Position numbers and translations under genes: made by a program
Assembly: GCA_963932145.1 (NCBI GenBank)
Contig: CAWVQA010000091.1
Location: 1 to 64,000 of the forward strand
DNA length: 64,000 nucleotides
From: Acanthosepion lycidas
Taxonomy: Eukaryota > Mollusca > Cephalopoda > Sepiida > Sepiidae
Direction: 5' to 3'
Part shown: positions 10,301 to 24,664 of the stretch, piece after piece
How positions within the stretch are numbered: position 1 is the stretch's first letter
How the letters are laid out: each line of letters begins with the position of its first letter
The notes under the pieces: model-generated
The model's input: only the letters and a program-made list of their open reading frames with translations
Database searches by the model: none
What the model was told of the DNA's origin: nothing

Positions 10301-13300
10301 AATGACAAATCTTAATCGACTTTTTTTTTCGATACCCAAATAACGGGAACTGGGATCCCAAAGTTGAAGCTTCAAACGGCAATTTAAGGCATTTCACTTG
10401 CAGCTAGGCTACCGGAAGTGGGGTTTATCAGATTCTCCAACTCATTGTGCATCGAATAGGCTAATAAAATCACTACCAAAAATGACAAATCTTAATCGAC
10501 TTTTTTTTTCGATACCCAAATAACGGGAACTGGGAACCCAAAGTTGAAGCTTCAAACGGCAATTTAAGGCATTTCACTTGCAGCTAGGCTACCGGAAGTG
10601 GGGTTTATCAGATTCTCCAACTCATTGTGCATCGAATAGGCTAATAAAATCACTACCAAAAATGACAAATCTTAATCGACTTTTTTTTTCGATACCCAAA
10701 TAACGGGAACTGGGAACCCAAAGTTGAAGCTTCAAACGGCAATTTAAGGCATTTCTCTTGCAGCTAGGCTACCGGAAGTGGGGTTTATCAGATTCTCCAA
10801 CTCATTGTGCATCGAATAGGCTAATAAAATCACTACCAAAAATGACAAATCTTAATCGACTTTTTTTTTCGATACCCAAATAACGGGAACTGGGAACCCA
10901 AAGTTGAAGCTTCAAACGGCAATTTAAGGCATTTCTCTTGCAGCTAGGCTACCGGAAGTGGGGTTTATCAGATTCTCCAACTCATTGTGCATCGAATAGG
11001 CTAATAAAATCACTACCAAAAATGACAAATCTTAATCGACTTTTTTTTTCGATACCCAAATAACGGGAACTGGGAACCCAAAGTTGAAGCTTCAAACGGC
11101 AATTTAAGGCATTTCTCTTGCAGCTAGGCTACCGGAAGTGGGGTTTATCAGATTCTCCAACTCATTGTGCATCGAATAGGCTAATAAAATCACTACCAAA
11201 AATGACAAATCTTAATCGACTTTTTTTTTCGATACCCAAATAACGGGAACTGGGAACCCAAAGTTGAAGCTTCAAACGGCAATTTAAGGCATTTCTCTTG
11301 CAGCTAGGCTACCGGAAGTGGGGTTTATCAGATTCTCCAACTCATTGTGCATCGAATAGGCTAATAAAATCACTACCAAAAATGACAAATCTTAATCGAC
11401 TTTTTTTTTCGATACCCAAATAACGGGAACTGGGAACCCAAAGTTGAAGCTTCAAACGGCAATTTAAGGCATTTCTCTTGCAGCTAGGCTACCGGAAGTG
11501 GGGTTTATCAGATTCTCCAACTCATTGTGCATCGAATAGGCTAATAAAATCACTACCAAAAATGACAAATCTTAATCGACTTTTTTTTTCGATACCCAAA
11601 TAACGGGAACTGGGAACCCAAAGTTGAAGCTTCAAACGGCAATTTAAGGCATTTCTCTTGCAGCTAGGCTACCGGAAGTGGGGTTTATCAGATTCTCCAA
11701 CTCATTGTGCATCGAATAGGCTAAAAAAATCTCTACCAAAAATGACAAATCTTAATCGACTTTTTTTTTCGATACCCAAATAACGGGAACTGGGAACCCA
11801 AAGTTGAAGCTTCAAACGGCAATTTAAGGCATTTCTCTTGCAGCTAGGCTACCGGAAGTGGGGTTTATCAGATTCTCCAACTCATTGTGCATCGAATAGG
11901 CTAATAAAATCACTACCAAAAATGACAAATCTTAATCGACTTTTTTTTTCGATACCCAAATAACGGGAACTGGGAACCCAAAGTTGAAGCTTCAAACGGC
12001 AATTTAAGGCATTTCTCTTGCAGCTAGGCTACCGGAAGTGGGGTTTATCAGATTCTCCAACTCATTGTGCATCGAATAGGCTAAAAAAATCACTACCAAA
12101 AATGACAAATCTTAATCGACTTTTTTTTTCGATACCCAAATAACGGGAACTGGGAACCCAAAGTTGAAGCTTCAAACGGCAATTTAAGGCATTTCTCTTG
12201 CAGCTAGGCTACCGGAAGTGGGGTTTATCAGATTCTCCAACTCATTGTGCATCGAATAGGCTAAAAAAATCACTACCAAAAATGACAAATCTTAATCGAC
12301 TTTTTTTTTCGATACCCAAATAACGGGAACTGGGAACCCAAAGTTGAAGCTTCAAACGGCAATTTAAGGCATTTCTCTTGCAGCTAGGCTACCGGAAGTG
12401 GGGTTTATCAGATTCTCCAACTCATTGTGCATCGAATAGGCTAATAAAATCACTACCAAAAATGACAAATCTTAATCGACTTTTTTTTTCGATACCCAAA
12501 TAACGGGAACTGGGAACCCAAAGTTGAAGCTTCAAACGGCAATTTAAGGCATTTCTCTTGCAGCTAGGCTACCGGAAGTGGGGTTTATCAGATTCTCCAA
12601 CTCATTGTGCATCGAATAGGCTAAAAAAATCTCTACCAAAAATGACAAATCTTAATCGACTTTTTTTTTCGATACCCAAATAACGGGAACTGGGAACCCA
12701 AAGTTGAAGCTTCAAACGGCAATTTAAGGCATTTCTCTTGCAGCTAGGCTACCGGAAGTGGGGTTTATCAGATTCTCCAACTCATTGTGCATCGAATAGG
12801 CTAATAAAATCACTACCAAAAATGACAAATCTTAATCGACTTTTTTTTTCGATACCCAAATAACGGGAACTGGGACCCCAAAGTTGAAGCTTCAAACGGC
12901 AATTTAAGGCATTTCTCTTGCAGCTAGGCTACCGGAATTGGGGTTTATCAGATTCTCCAACTCATTGTGCATCGAATAGGCTAATAAAATCACTACCAAA
13001 AATGACAAGTCTTAATCGACTTTTTTTTTCGATACCCAAATAACGGGAACTGGGAACCCAAAGTTGAAGTTTCAAACGGCAATTTAAGGCATTTCTCTTG
13101 CAGCTAGGCTACCGGAAGTGGGGTTTATCAGATTCTCCAACTCATTGTGCATCGAATAGGCTAAAAAAATCACTACCAAAAATGACAAATCTTAATCGAC
13201 TTTTTTTTTCGATACCCAAATAACGGGAACTGGGAACCCAAAGTTGAAGCTTCAAACGGCAATTTAAGGCATTTCTCTTGCAGCTAGGCTACCGGAAGTG

Positions 13301-14941
13301 GGGTTTATCAGATTCTCCAACTCATTGTGCATCGAATAGGCTAATAAAATCACTACCAAAAATGACAAATCTTAATCGACTTTTTTTTTCGATACCCAAA
13401 TAACGGGAACTGGGAACCCAAAGTTGAAGCTTCAAACGGCAATTTAAGGCATTTCTCTTGCAGCTAGGCTACCGGAAGTGGGGTTTATCAGATTCTCCAA
13501 CTCATTGTGCATCGAATAGGCTAATAAAATCACTACCAAAAATGACAAATCTTAATCGACTTTTTTTTTCGATACCCAAATAACGGGAACTGGGAACCCA
13601 AAGTTGAAGCTTCAAACGGCAATTTAAGGCATTTCTCTTGCAGCTAGGCTACCGGAAGTGGGGTTTATCAGATTCTCCAACTCATTGTGCATCGAATAGG
13701 CTAAAAAAATCACTACCAAAAATGACAAATCTTAATCGACTTTTTTTTTTCGATACCCAAATAACGGGAACTGGGAACCCAAAGTTGAAGCTTCAAACGG
13801 CAATTTAAGGCATTTCTCTTGCAGCTAGGCTACCGGAAGTGGGGTTTATCAGATTCTCCAACTCATTGTGCATCGAATAGGCTAATAAAATCACTACCAA
13901 AAATGACAAATCTTAATCGACTTTTTTTTTCGATACCCAAATAACGGGAACTGGGAACCCAAAGTTGAAGCTTCAAACGGCAATTTAAGGCATTTCTCTT
14001 GCAGCTAGGCTACCGGAAGTGGGGTTTATCAGATTCTCCAACTCATTGTGCATCGAATAGGCTAATAAAATCACTACCAAAAATGACAAATCTTAATCGA
14101 CTTTTTTTTTCGATACCCAAATAACGGGAACTGGGAACCCAAAGTTGAAGCTTCAAACGGCAATTTAAGGCATTTCACTTGCAGCTAGGCTACCGGAAGT
14201 GGGGTTTATCAGATTCTCCAACTCATTGTGCATCGAATAGGCTAATAAAATCACTACCAAAAATGACAAATCTTAATCGACTTTTTTTTTCGATACCCAA
14301 ATAACGGGAACTGGGAACCCAAAGTTGAAGCTTCAAACGGCAATTTAAGGCATTTCTCTTGCAGCTAGGCTACCGGAAGTGGGGTTTATCAGATTCTCCA
14401 ACTCATTGTGCATCGAATAGGCTAATAAAATCACTACCAAAAATGACAAATCTTAATCGACTTTTTTTTTCGATACCCAAATAACGGGAACTGGGAACCC
14501 AAAGTTGAAGCTTCAAACGGCAATTTAAGGCATTTCCCTTGCAGCTAGGCTACCGGAAGTGGGGTTTATCAGATTCTCCAACTCATTGTGCATCGAATAG
14601 GCTAATAAAATCACTACCAAAAATGACAAATCTTAATCGACTTTTTTTTTCGATACCCAAATAACGGGAACTGGGAACCCAAAGTTGAAGCTTCAAACGG
14701 CAATTTAAGGCATTTCTCTTGCAGCTAGGCTACCGGAAGTGGGGTTTATCAGATTCTCCAACTCATTGTGCATCGAATAGGCTAATAAAATCACTACCAA
14801 AAATGACAAATCTTAATCGACTTTTTTTTTCGATACCCAAATAACGGGAACTGGGAACCCAAAGTTGAAGCTTCAAACGGCAATTTAAGGCATTTCTCTT
14901 GCAGCTAGGCTACCGGAAGTGGGGTTTATCAGATTCTCCAA
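7381..14941 (+). repeat. Subfamily A, mostly disordered
   Basis: Forty-two A-type monomers with no clear long HOR. T25 predominates, and A25 units lie at 8101, 8461, 8641, 11701, 12061, 12241, 12601, 13141 and 13681. The two units at 11701 and 12601 share A25 with atctctacc (A32T) and are 900 bp apart, a possible 5-mer trace. Adjacent units at 10261 and 10441 share atttcac; the first also has the BamHI variant gggatccc. Private changes include cgtaatcgac with tataccc at 9361, aatagtct at 9541, and aagtctt with gaagtttc (HindIII loss) at 12961. The first T10 unit (13681-13861, 181 bp) shifts register by +1. Confidence 0.85.
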
Positions 14942-17463
14942 CTCATTGTGCATCGCATAGGCTAATAAAATCACTACCAAAAATGACAAATCTTAATCGA
15001 CTTTTTTTTTTCGATACCCAAATAACGGGAACTGGGAACCCAAAGTTGAAGCTTCAAACGGCAATTTAAGGCATTTCCCTTGCAGCTAGGCTACCGGAAG
15101 TGGGGTTTATCAGATTCTCCAACTCATTGTGCATCGAATAGGCTAATAAAATCACTACCAAAAATGACAAATCTTAATCGACTTTTTTTTTCGATACCCA
15201 AATAACGGGAACTGGGAACCCAAAGTTGAAGCTTCAAACGGCAATTTAAGGCATTTCTCTTGCAGCTAGGCTACCGGAAGTGGGGTTTATCAGATTCTCC
15301 AACTCATTGTGCATCGAATAGGCTAATAAAATCACTACCAAAAATGACAAATCTTAATCGACTTTTTTTTTCGTTACCCAAATAACGGGAACTGGGAACC
15401 CAAAGTTGAAGCTTCAAAAGGCAATTTAAGGCATTTCTCTTGCAGCTAGGCTACCGGAAGTGGGGTTTATCAGATTCTCCAACTCATTGTGCATCGAATA
15501 GGCTAAAAAAATCACTACCAAAAATGACAAATCTTAATCGACTTTTTTTTTCGATACCCAAATAACGGGAACTGGGAACCCAAAGTTGAAGCTTCAAACG
15601 GCAATTTAAGGCATTTCACTTGCAGCTAGGCTACCGGAAGTGGGGTTTATCAGATTCTCCAACTCATTGTGCATCGAATAGGCTAAAAAAATCACTACCA
15701 AAAATGACAAATCTTAATCGACTTTTTTTTTCGATACCCAAATAACGGGAACTGGGAACCCAAAGTTGAAGCTTCAAACGGCAATTTAAGGCATTTCTCT
15801 TGCAGCTAGGCTACCGGAAGTGGGGTTTATCAGATTCTGCAACTCATTGTGCATCGAATAGGCTAATAAAATCACTACCAAAAATGACAAATCTTAATCG
15901 ACTTTTTTTTTCGATACCCAAATAACGGGAACTGGGAACCCAAAGTTGAAGCTTCAAACGGCAATTTAAGGCATTTCTCTTGCAGCTAGGCTACCGGAAG
16001 TGGGGTTTATCAGATTCTCCAACTCATTGTGCATCGAATAGGCTAAAAAAATCACTACCAAAAATGACAAATCTTAATCGACTTTTTTTTTCGATACCCA
16101 AATAACGGGAACTGGGAACCCAAAGTTGAAGCTTCAAACGGCAATTTAAGGCATTTCTCTTGCAGCTAGGCTACCGGAAGTGGGGTTTATCAGATTCTCC
16201 AACTCATTGTGCATCGAATAGGCTAATAAAATCACTACCAAAAATGACAAATCTTAATCGACTTTTTTTTTCGATACCCAAATAACGGGAACTGGGAACC
16301 CAAAGTTGAAGCTTCAAACGGCAATTTAAGGCATTTCCCTTGCAGCTAGGCTACCGGAAGTGGGGTTTATCAGATTCTCCAACTCATTGTGCATCGAATA
16401 GGCTAATAAAATCACTACCAAAAATGACAAATCTTAATCGACTTTCTTTTTCGATACCCAAATAACGGGAACTGGGAACCCAAAGTTGAAGCTTCAAACG
16501 GCAATTTAAGGCATTTCTCTTGCAGCTAGGCTACCGGAAGTGGGGTTTATCAGATTCTCCAACTCATTGTGCATCGAATAGGCTAATAAAATCACTACCA
16601 AAAATGACAAATCTTAATCGACTTTTTTTTTCGATACCCAAATAACGGGAACTGGGAACCCAAAGTTGAAGCTTCAAACGGCAATTTAAGGCATTTCTCT
16701 TGCAGCTAGGCTACCGGAAGTGGGGTTTATCAGATTCTCCAACTCATTGTGCATCGAATAGGCTAATAAAATCACTACCAAAAATTACAAATCTTAATCG
16801 ACTTTTTTTTTTCGATACCCAAATAACGGGAACTGGGAACCCAAAGTTGAAGCTTCAAACGGCAATTTAAGGCATTTCTCTTGCAGCTAGGCTACCGGAA
16901 GTGGGGTTTATCAGATTCTCCAACTCATTGTGCATCGAATAGGCTAATAAAATCACTACCAAAAATGACAAATCTTAATCGACTTTTTTTTTCGATACCC
17001 AAATAACGGGAACTGGGAACCCAAACTTGAAGCTTCAAACGGCAATTTAAGGCATTTCCCTTGCAGCTAGGCTACCGGAAGTGGGGTTTATCAGATTCTC
17101 CAACTCATTGTGCATCGAATAGGCTAATAAAATCACTACCAAAAATGACAAATCTTAATCGACTTTTTTTTTCGATACCCAAATAACGGGAACTGGGAAC
17201 CCAAAGTTGAAGCTTCAAACGGCAATTTAAGGCATTTCTCTTGCAGCTAGGCTACCGGAAGTGGGGTTTATCAGATTCTCCAACTCATTGTGCATCGAAT
17301 AGGCTAATAAAATCACTACCAAAAATGACAAATCTTAATCGACTTTTTTTTTCGATACCCAAATAACGGGAACTGGGAACCCAAAGTTGAAGCTTCAAAC
17401 GGCAATTTAAGGCATTTCTCTTGCAGCTAGGCTACCGGAAGTGGGGTTTATCAGATTCTCCAA
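14942..17463 (+). repeat. 2522-bp 14-mer HOR, copy 1
   Basis: The ordered markers are: T10 with atttccc (14942), plain, gttaccc with aaaaggc (15303), A25 with atttcac (15483), A25 (15663), plain, A25 (16023), atttccc (16203). The same order recurs 2522 bp later, that is 14 monomers plus two extra T. The remaining six units (16383-17463) include another T10 unit (16743) and an atttccc unit (16924), but have no marked counterparts in the next copy. Homology is therefore firm for eight monomers. Confidence 0.8.
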
Positions 17464-18904
17464 CTCATTGTGCATCGAATAGGCTAATAAAATCACTACC
17501 AAAAATGACAAATCTTAATCGACTTTTTTTTTTCGATACCCAAATAACGGGAACTAGGAACCCAAAGTTGAAGCTTCAAACGGCAATTTAAGGCATTTCC
17601 CTTGCAGCTAGGCTACCGGAAGTGGGGTTTATCAGATTCTCCAACTCATTGTGCATCGAATAGGCTAATAAAATCACTACCAAAAATGACAAATCTTAAT
17701 CGACTTTTTTTTTCGATACCCAAATAACGGGAACTGGGAACCCAAAGTTGAAGCTTCAAACGGCAATTTAAGGCATTTCTCTTGCAGCTAGGCTACCGGA
17801 AGTGGGGTTTATCAGATTCTCCAACTCATTGTGCATCGAATAGGCTAATAAAATCACTACCAAAAATGACAAATCTTAATCGACTTTTTTTTTCGTTACC
17901 CAAATAACGGGAACTGGGAACCCAAAGTTGAAGCTTCAAAAGGCAATTTAAGGCATTTCTCTTGCAGCTAGGCTACCGGAAGTGGGGTTTATCAGATTCT
18001 CCAACTCATTGTGCATCGAATAGGCTAAAAAAATCACTACCAAAAATGACAAATCTTAATCGACTTTTTTTTTCGATACCCAAATAACGGGAACTGGGAA
18101 CCCAAAGTTGAAGCTTCAAACGGCAATTTAAGGCATTTCACTTGCAGCTAGGCTACCGGAAGTGGGGTTTATCAGATTCTCCAACTCATTGTGCATCGAA
18201 TAGGCTAAAAAAATCACTACCAAAAATGACAAATCTTAATCGACTTTTTTTTTCGATACCCAAATAACGGGAACTGGGAACCCAAAGTTGAAGCTTCAAA
18301 CGGCAATTTAAGGCATTTCTCTTGCAGCTAGGCTACCGGAAGTGGGGTTTATCAGATTCTCCAACTCATTGTGCATCGAATAGGCTAATAAAATCACTAC
18401 CAAAAATGACAAATCTTAATCGACTTTTTTTTTCGATACCCAAATAACGGGAACTGGGAACCCAAAGTTGAAGCTTCAAACGGCAATTTAAGGCATTTCT
18501 CTTGCAGCTAGGCTACCGGAAGTGGGGTTTATCAGATTCTCCAACTCATTGTGCATCGAATAGGCTAAAAAAATCACTACCAAAAATGACAAATCTTAAT
18601 CGACTTTTTTTTTCGATACCCAAATAACGGGAACTGGGAACCCAAAGTTGAAGCTTCAAACGGCAATTTAAGGCATTTCTCTTGCAGCTAGGCTACCGGA
18701 AGTGGGGTTTATCAGATTCTCCAACTCATTGTGCATCGAATAGGCTAATAAAATCACTACCAAAAATGACAAATCTTAATCGACTTTTTTTTTCGATACC
18801 CAAATAACGGGAACTGGGAACCCAAAGTTGAAGCTTCAAACGGCAATTTAAGGCATTTCCCTTGCAGCTAGGCTACCGGAAGTGGGGTTTATCAGATTCT
18901 CCAA
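17464..18904 (+). repeat. 2522-bp HOR, copy 2 (first eight monomers)
   Basis: This copy repeats the marker order of 14942-16382, including the paired private variants gttaccc and aaaaggc in one unit (17825) and A25 with atttcac in the next. A private change, aactagg, marks its first unit. After 18904 the match to copy 1 is lost. The next units carry different private variants: cgtaat with cgatgccc, then ggaatttcgc. Confidence 0.8.
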
Positions 18905-21900
18905 CTCATTGTGCATCGAATAGGCTAATAAAATCACTACCAAAAATGACAAATCGTAATCGACTTTTTTTTTCGATGCCCAAATAACGGGAACTGGGAA
19001 CCCAAAGTTGAAGCTTCAAACGGCAATTTAAGGCATTTCTCTTGCAGCTAGGCTACCAGAAGTGGGGTTTATCAGATTCTCCAACTCATTGTGCATCGAA
19101 TAGGCTAATAAAATCACTACCAAAAATGACAAATCTTAATCGACTTTTTTTTTCGATACCCAAATAACGGGAACTGGGAACCCAAAGTTGAAGCTTCAAA
19201 CGGCAATTTAAGGAATTTCGCTTGCAGCTAGGCTACCGGAAATGGGGTTTATCAGATTCTCCAACTCATTGTGCATCGAATAGGCTAATAAAATCACTAC
19301 CAAAAATGACAAATCTTAATCGACTTTTTTTTTCGATACCCAAATAACGGGAACTGGGAACCCAAAGTTGAAGCTTCAAACGGCAATTTAAGGCATTTCT
19401 CTTGCAGCTAGGCTACCGGAAGTGGGGTTTATCAGATTCTCCAACTCATGGTGCATCGAATAGGCTAATAAAATCACTACCAAAAATGACAAATCTTAAT
19501 CGACTTTTTTTTTCGATACCCAAATAACGGGAACTGGGAACCCAAAGTTGAAGCTTCAAACGGCAATTTAAGGCATTTCTCTTGCAGCTAGGCTACCGGA
19601 AGTGGGGTTTATCAGATTCTCCAACTCATTGTGCATCGAATAGGCTAATAAAATCACTACCAAAAATGACAAATCTTAATCGACTTTTTTTTTCGATACC
19701 CAAACAACGGGAACTGGGAACCCAAAGTTGAAGCTTCAAACGGCAATTTAAGGCATTTCTCTTGCAGCTAGGCTACCGGAAGTGGGGTTTATCAGATTCT
19801 CCAACTCATTGTGCATCGAATAGGCTAATAAAATCACTACCAAAAATGACAAATCTTAATCGACTTTTTTTTTCGATACCCAAATAACGGGAACTGGGAA
19901 CCCAAAGTTGAAGCTTCAAACGGCAATTTAAGGCATTTCTCTTGCAGCTAGGCTACCGGAAGTGGGGTTTATCAGATTCTCCAACTCATTGTGCATCGAA
20001 TAGGCTAATAAAATCACTACCAAAAATGACAAATCTTAATCGACTTTTTTTTTCGATACCCAAATAACGGGAACTGGGAACCCAAAGTTGAAGCTTCAAA
20101 CGGCAATTTAAGGCATTTCTCTTGCAGCTAGGCTACCGGAAGTGGGGTTTATCAGATTCTCCAACTCATTGTGCATCGAATAGGCTAATAAAATCACTAC
20201 CAAAAATGACAAATCTTAATCGACTTTTTTTTTCGATACCCAAATAACGGGAACTGGGAACCCAAAGTTGAAGCTTCAAACGGCAATTTAAGGCATTTCT
20301 CTTGCAGCTAGGCTACAGGAAGTGGGGTTTATCAGATTCTCCAACTCATTGTGCATCGAATAGGCTAATAAAATCACTACCAAAAATGACAAATCTTAAT
20401 CGACTTTTTTTTTCGATACCCAAATAACGGGAACTGGGAACCCAAAGTTGAAGCTTCAAACGGCAATTTAAGGCATTTCTCTTGCAGCTAGGCTACCGGA
20501 AGTGGGGTTTATCAGATTCTCCAACTCATTGTGCATCGAATAGGCTAATAAAATCACTACCAAAAATGACAAATCTTAATCGACTTTTTTTTTTCGATAC
20601 CCAAATAACGGGAACTGGGAACCCAAAGTTGAAGCTTCAAACGGCAATTTAAGGCATTTCCCTTGCAGCTAGGCTACCGGAAGTGGGGTTTATCAGATTC
20701 TCCAACTCATTGTGCATCGAATAGGCTAAAAAAATCACTACCAAAAATGACAAATCTTAATCGACTTTTTTTTTCGATACCCAAATAACGGGAACTGGGA
20801 ACCCAAAGTTGAAGCTTCAAACGGCAATTTAAGGCATTTCACTTGCAGCTAGGCTACCGGAAGTGGGGTTTATCAGATTCTCCCACTCATTGTGCATCGA
20901 ATAGGCTAATAAAATCACTACGAAAAATGACAAATCTTAATCGACTTTTTTTTTCGATACCCAAATAACGGGAACTGGGAACCCAAAGTTGAAGCTTCAA
21001 ACGGCAATTTAAGGCATTTCTCTTGCAGCTAGGCTACCGGAAGTGGGGTTTATCAGATTCTCCAACTCATTGTGCATCGAGTAGCCTAAAAAAATCACTA
21101 CCAAAAATGACAAATCTTAATCGACTTTTTTTTTCGATACCCAAATAACGGGAACTGGGAACCCAAAGTTGAAGCTTCAAACGGCAATTTAAGGCATTTC
21201 TCTTGCAGCTAGGCTACCGGAAGTGGGGTTTATCAGATTCTCCAACTCATTGTGCATCGAATAGGCTAATAAAATCACTACCAAAAATGACAAATCTTAA
21301 TCGACTTTTTTTTTCGATACCCAAATAACGGGAACTGGGAACCCAAAGTTGAAGCTTCAAACGGCAATTTAAGGCATTTCTCTTGCAGCTAGGCTACCGG
21401 AAGTGGGGTTTATCAGATTCTCCAACTCATTGTGCATCGAATAGGCTAATAAAATCACTACCAAAAATGACAAATCTTAATCGACTTTTTTTTTCGATAC
21501 CCAAATAACGGGAACTGGGAACCCAAAGTTAAAGCTTCAAACGGCAATTTAAGGCATTTCTCTTGCAGCTAGGCTACCGGAAGTGGGGTTTATCAGATTC
21601 TCCAACTCATTGTGCATCGAATAGGCTAATAAAATCACTACCAAAAATGACAAATCTTAATCGACTTTTTTTTTCGATACCCAAATAACGGGAACTGGGA
21701 ACCCAAAGTTGAAGCTTCAAACGGCAATTTAAGGCATTTCTCTTGCAGCTAGGCTACCGGAAGTGGGGTTTATCAGATTCTCCAGCTCATTGTGCATCGA
21801 ATAGGCTAATAAAATCACTACCAAAAATGACAAATCTTAATCGACTTTTTTTTTCGATACCCAAATAACGGGAACTGGGAACCCAAAGTTGAAGCTTCAA

Positions 21901-22685
21901 ACGGCAATTTAAGGCATTTCTCTTGCAGCTAGGCTACCGGAAGTGGGGTTTATCAGATTCTCCAACTCATTGTGCATCGAATAGGCTAAAAAAATCACTA
22001 CCAAAAATGACAAATCTTAATCGACTTTTTTTTTCGATACCCAAATAACGGGAACTGGGAACCCAAAGTTGAAGCTTCAAACGGCAATTTAAGGCATTTC
22101 TCTTGCAGCTAGGCTACCGGAAGTGGGGTTTATCAGATTCTCCAACTCATTGTGCATCGAATAGGCTAATAAAATCACTACCAAAAATGTCAAATCTTAA
22201 TCGACTTTTTTTTTCGATACCCAAATAACGGGAACTGGGAACCCAAAGTTGAAGCTTCAAACGGCAATTTAAGGCATTTCTCTTGCAGCTAGGCTACCGG
22301 AAGTGGGGTTTATCAGATTCTCCAACTCATTGTGCATCGAATAGGCTAATGAAATCACTACCAAAAATGACAAATCTTAATCGACTTTTTTTTTCGATAC
22401 TCAAATAACGGGAACTGGGAACCCAAAGTTGAAGCTTCAAACGGCAATTTAAGGCATTTCTCTTGCAGCTAGGCTACCGGAAGTGGGGTTTATCAGATTC
22501 TCCAACTCATTGTGCATCGAATAGGCTAAAAAAATCACTACCAAAAATGACAAATCTTAATCGACTTTTTTTTTCGATACCCAAATAACGGGAACTGGGA
22601 ACCCAAAGTTGAAGCTTCAAACGGCAATTTTAGGCATTTCTCTTGCAGCTAGGCTACCGGAAGTGGGGTTTATCAGATTCTCCAA
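18905..22685 (+). repeat. Subfamily A, disordered, many private variants
   Basis: Twenty-one A-type monomers without a clear repeat period. A T10/atttccc unit followed by an A25/atttcac unit (20525-20885) echoes marked units of the preceding HOR. Private changes include caaacaacgg (19625 unit), ctacagg (20165), actacgaaaa (20886), gagtagcctaaa (21066), gttaaagc (21426), aatgtcaa (22146), and aatgaaatc with atactcaaa (22326). Many one-off substitutions and no duplicated blocks suggest less recent amplification than the flanks. Confidence 0.8.
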
Positions 22686-24664
22686 CTCATTGTGCATCGA
22701 CTAGGCTAATAAAATCACTACCAAAAATGACAAATCTTAATCGACTTTTTTTTTCGATACCCAATTAACGGGAACTGGGAACCCAAAGTTGAAGCTTCAA
22801 ACGGCAATTTAAGGCATTTCTCTTGCAGCTAGGCTACCGGAAGTGGGGTTTATCAGATTCTCCAACTCATTGTGCATCGAATAGGCTAATAAAATCACTA
22901 CCAAAAATGACAAATCTTAATCGACTTTTTTTTTCGATACCCAAATAACGGGAACTGGGAACCCAAAGTTGAAGCTTCAAACGGCAATTTAAGGCATTTC
23001 CCTTGCAGCTAGGCTACCGGAAGTGGGGTTTATCAGATTCTCCAACTCATTGTGCATCGAATAGGCTAATAAAATCACTACCAAAAATGACAAATCTTAA
23101 TCGACTTTTTTTTTCGATACCCAAATAACGGGAACTGGGAACCCAAAGTTGAAGCTTCAAACGGCAATTTAAGGCATTTCTCTTGCAGCTAGGCTACCGG
23201 AAGTGGGGTTTATCAGATTCTCCAACTCATTGTGCATCGAATAGGCTAAAAAAATCACTACCAAAAATGACAAATCTTAATCGACTTTTTTTCTCGATAC
23301 CCAAATAACGGGAACTGGGAACCCAAAGTTGAAGCTTCAAACGGCAATTTAAGGCATTTCTCTTGCAGCTAGGCTACCGGAAGTGGGGTTTATCAGATTC
23401 TCCAACTCATTGTGCATCGAATAGGCTAATAAAATCACTACCAAAAATGACAAATCTTAATCGACTTTTTTTTTCGATACCCAAATAACGGAAACTGGGA
23501 ACCCAAAGTTGAAGCTTCAAACGGCAATTTAAGGCATTTCTCCTGCAGCTAGGCTACCGGAAGTGGGGTTTATCAGATTCTCCAACTCATTGTGCATCGA
23601 ATAGGCTAATAAAATCACTACCAAAAATGACAAATCTTAATCGACTTTTTTTTTCGATACCCAAATAACGGGAACTGGGAACCCAAAGTTGAAGCTTCAA
23701 ACGGCAATTTAAGGCATTTCTCTTGCAGCTAGGCTACCGGAAGTGGGGTTTATCAGATTCTCCAACTCATTGTGCATCGAATAGGCTAATTAAATCACTA
23801 CCAAAAATGACAAATCTTAATCGACTTTTTTTTTGATACCCAAATAACGGGAACTGGGAATCCAAAGTTGAAGCTTCAAACGGCAATTTAAGGCATTTCT
23901 CTTGCAGCTAGGCTACCGGAAGTGGGGTTTATCAGATTCTCCAACTCATTGTGCATCAAATAGGCTAAAAAAATCACTACCAAAAATGACAAATCTTAAT
24001 CGACTTTTTTTTTCGATACCCAAATAACGGGAACTGGGAACCCAAAGTTGAAGCTTCAAACGGCAATTTAAGGCATTTCTCTTGCAGCTAGGCTACCGGA
24101 AGTGGGGTTTATCAGATTCTCCAACTCATTGTGCATCGAATAGGCTAATAAAATCACTACCAAAAATGACAAATCTTAATCGACTTTTTTTTTCGATACC
24201 CAAATAACGGGAACTGGGAACCCAAAGTTGAAGCTTCAAACGGCAATTTAAGGCATTTTCCTTGCAGCTAGGCTACCGGAAGTGGGGTTTATCAGATTCT
24301 CCAACTCATTGTGCATCGAATAGGCTAAAAAAATCACTACCAAAAATGACAAATCTTAATCGACTTTTTTTTTCGATACCCAAATAACGGGAACTGGGAA
24401 CCCAAAGTTGAAGCTTCAAACGGCAATTTAAGGCATTTCTCTTGCAGCTAGGCTACCGGAAGTGGGGTTTATCAGATTCTCCAACTCATTGTGCATCGAA
24501 TAGGCTAAAAAAATCACTACCAAAAATGACAAATCTTAATCGACTTTTTTTTTCGATACCCAAATAACGGGAACTGGGAACCCAAAGTTGAAGCTTCAAA
24601 CGGCAATTTAAGGCATTTCTCTTGCAGCTAGGCTACCGGAAGTGGGGTTTATCAGATTCTCCAA
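22686..24664 (+). repeat. 1979-bp 11-mer HOR, copy 1
   Basis: The ordered markers are: cgactagg with caattaacgg (22686); atttccc; plain; A25 with ctcgatac (23226); ggaaactggg with cctgcag, which creates a PstI site (23406); plain; ctaattaaat with a lost C after the T run and gaatccaaag (23766, 179 bp); catcaaat with A25 (23945); attttcc (24125); A25; A25 (24485). The 179-bp unit explains the 1979-bp period. All but the last unit are reproduced in copy 2. Confidence 0.9.
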
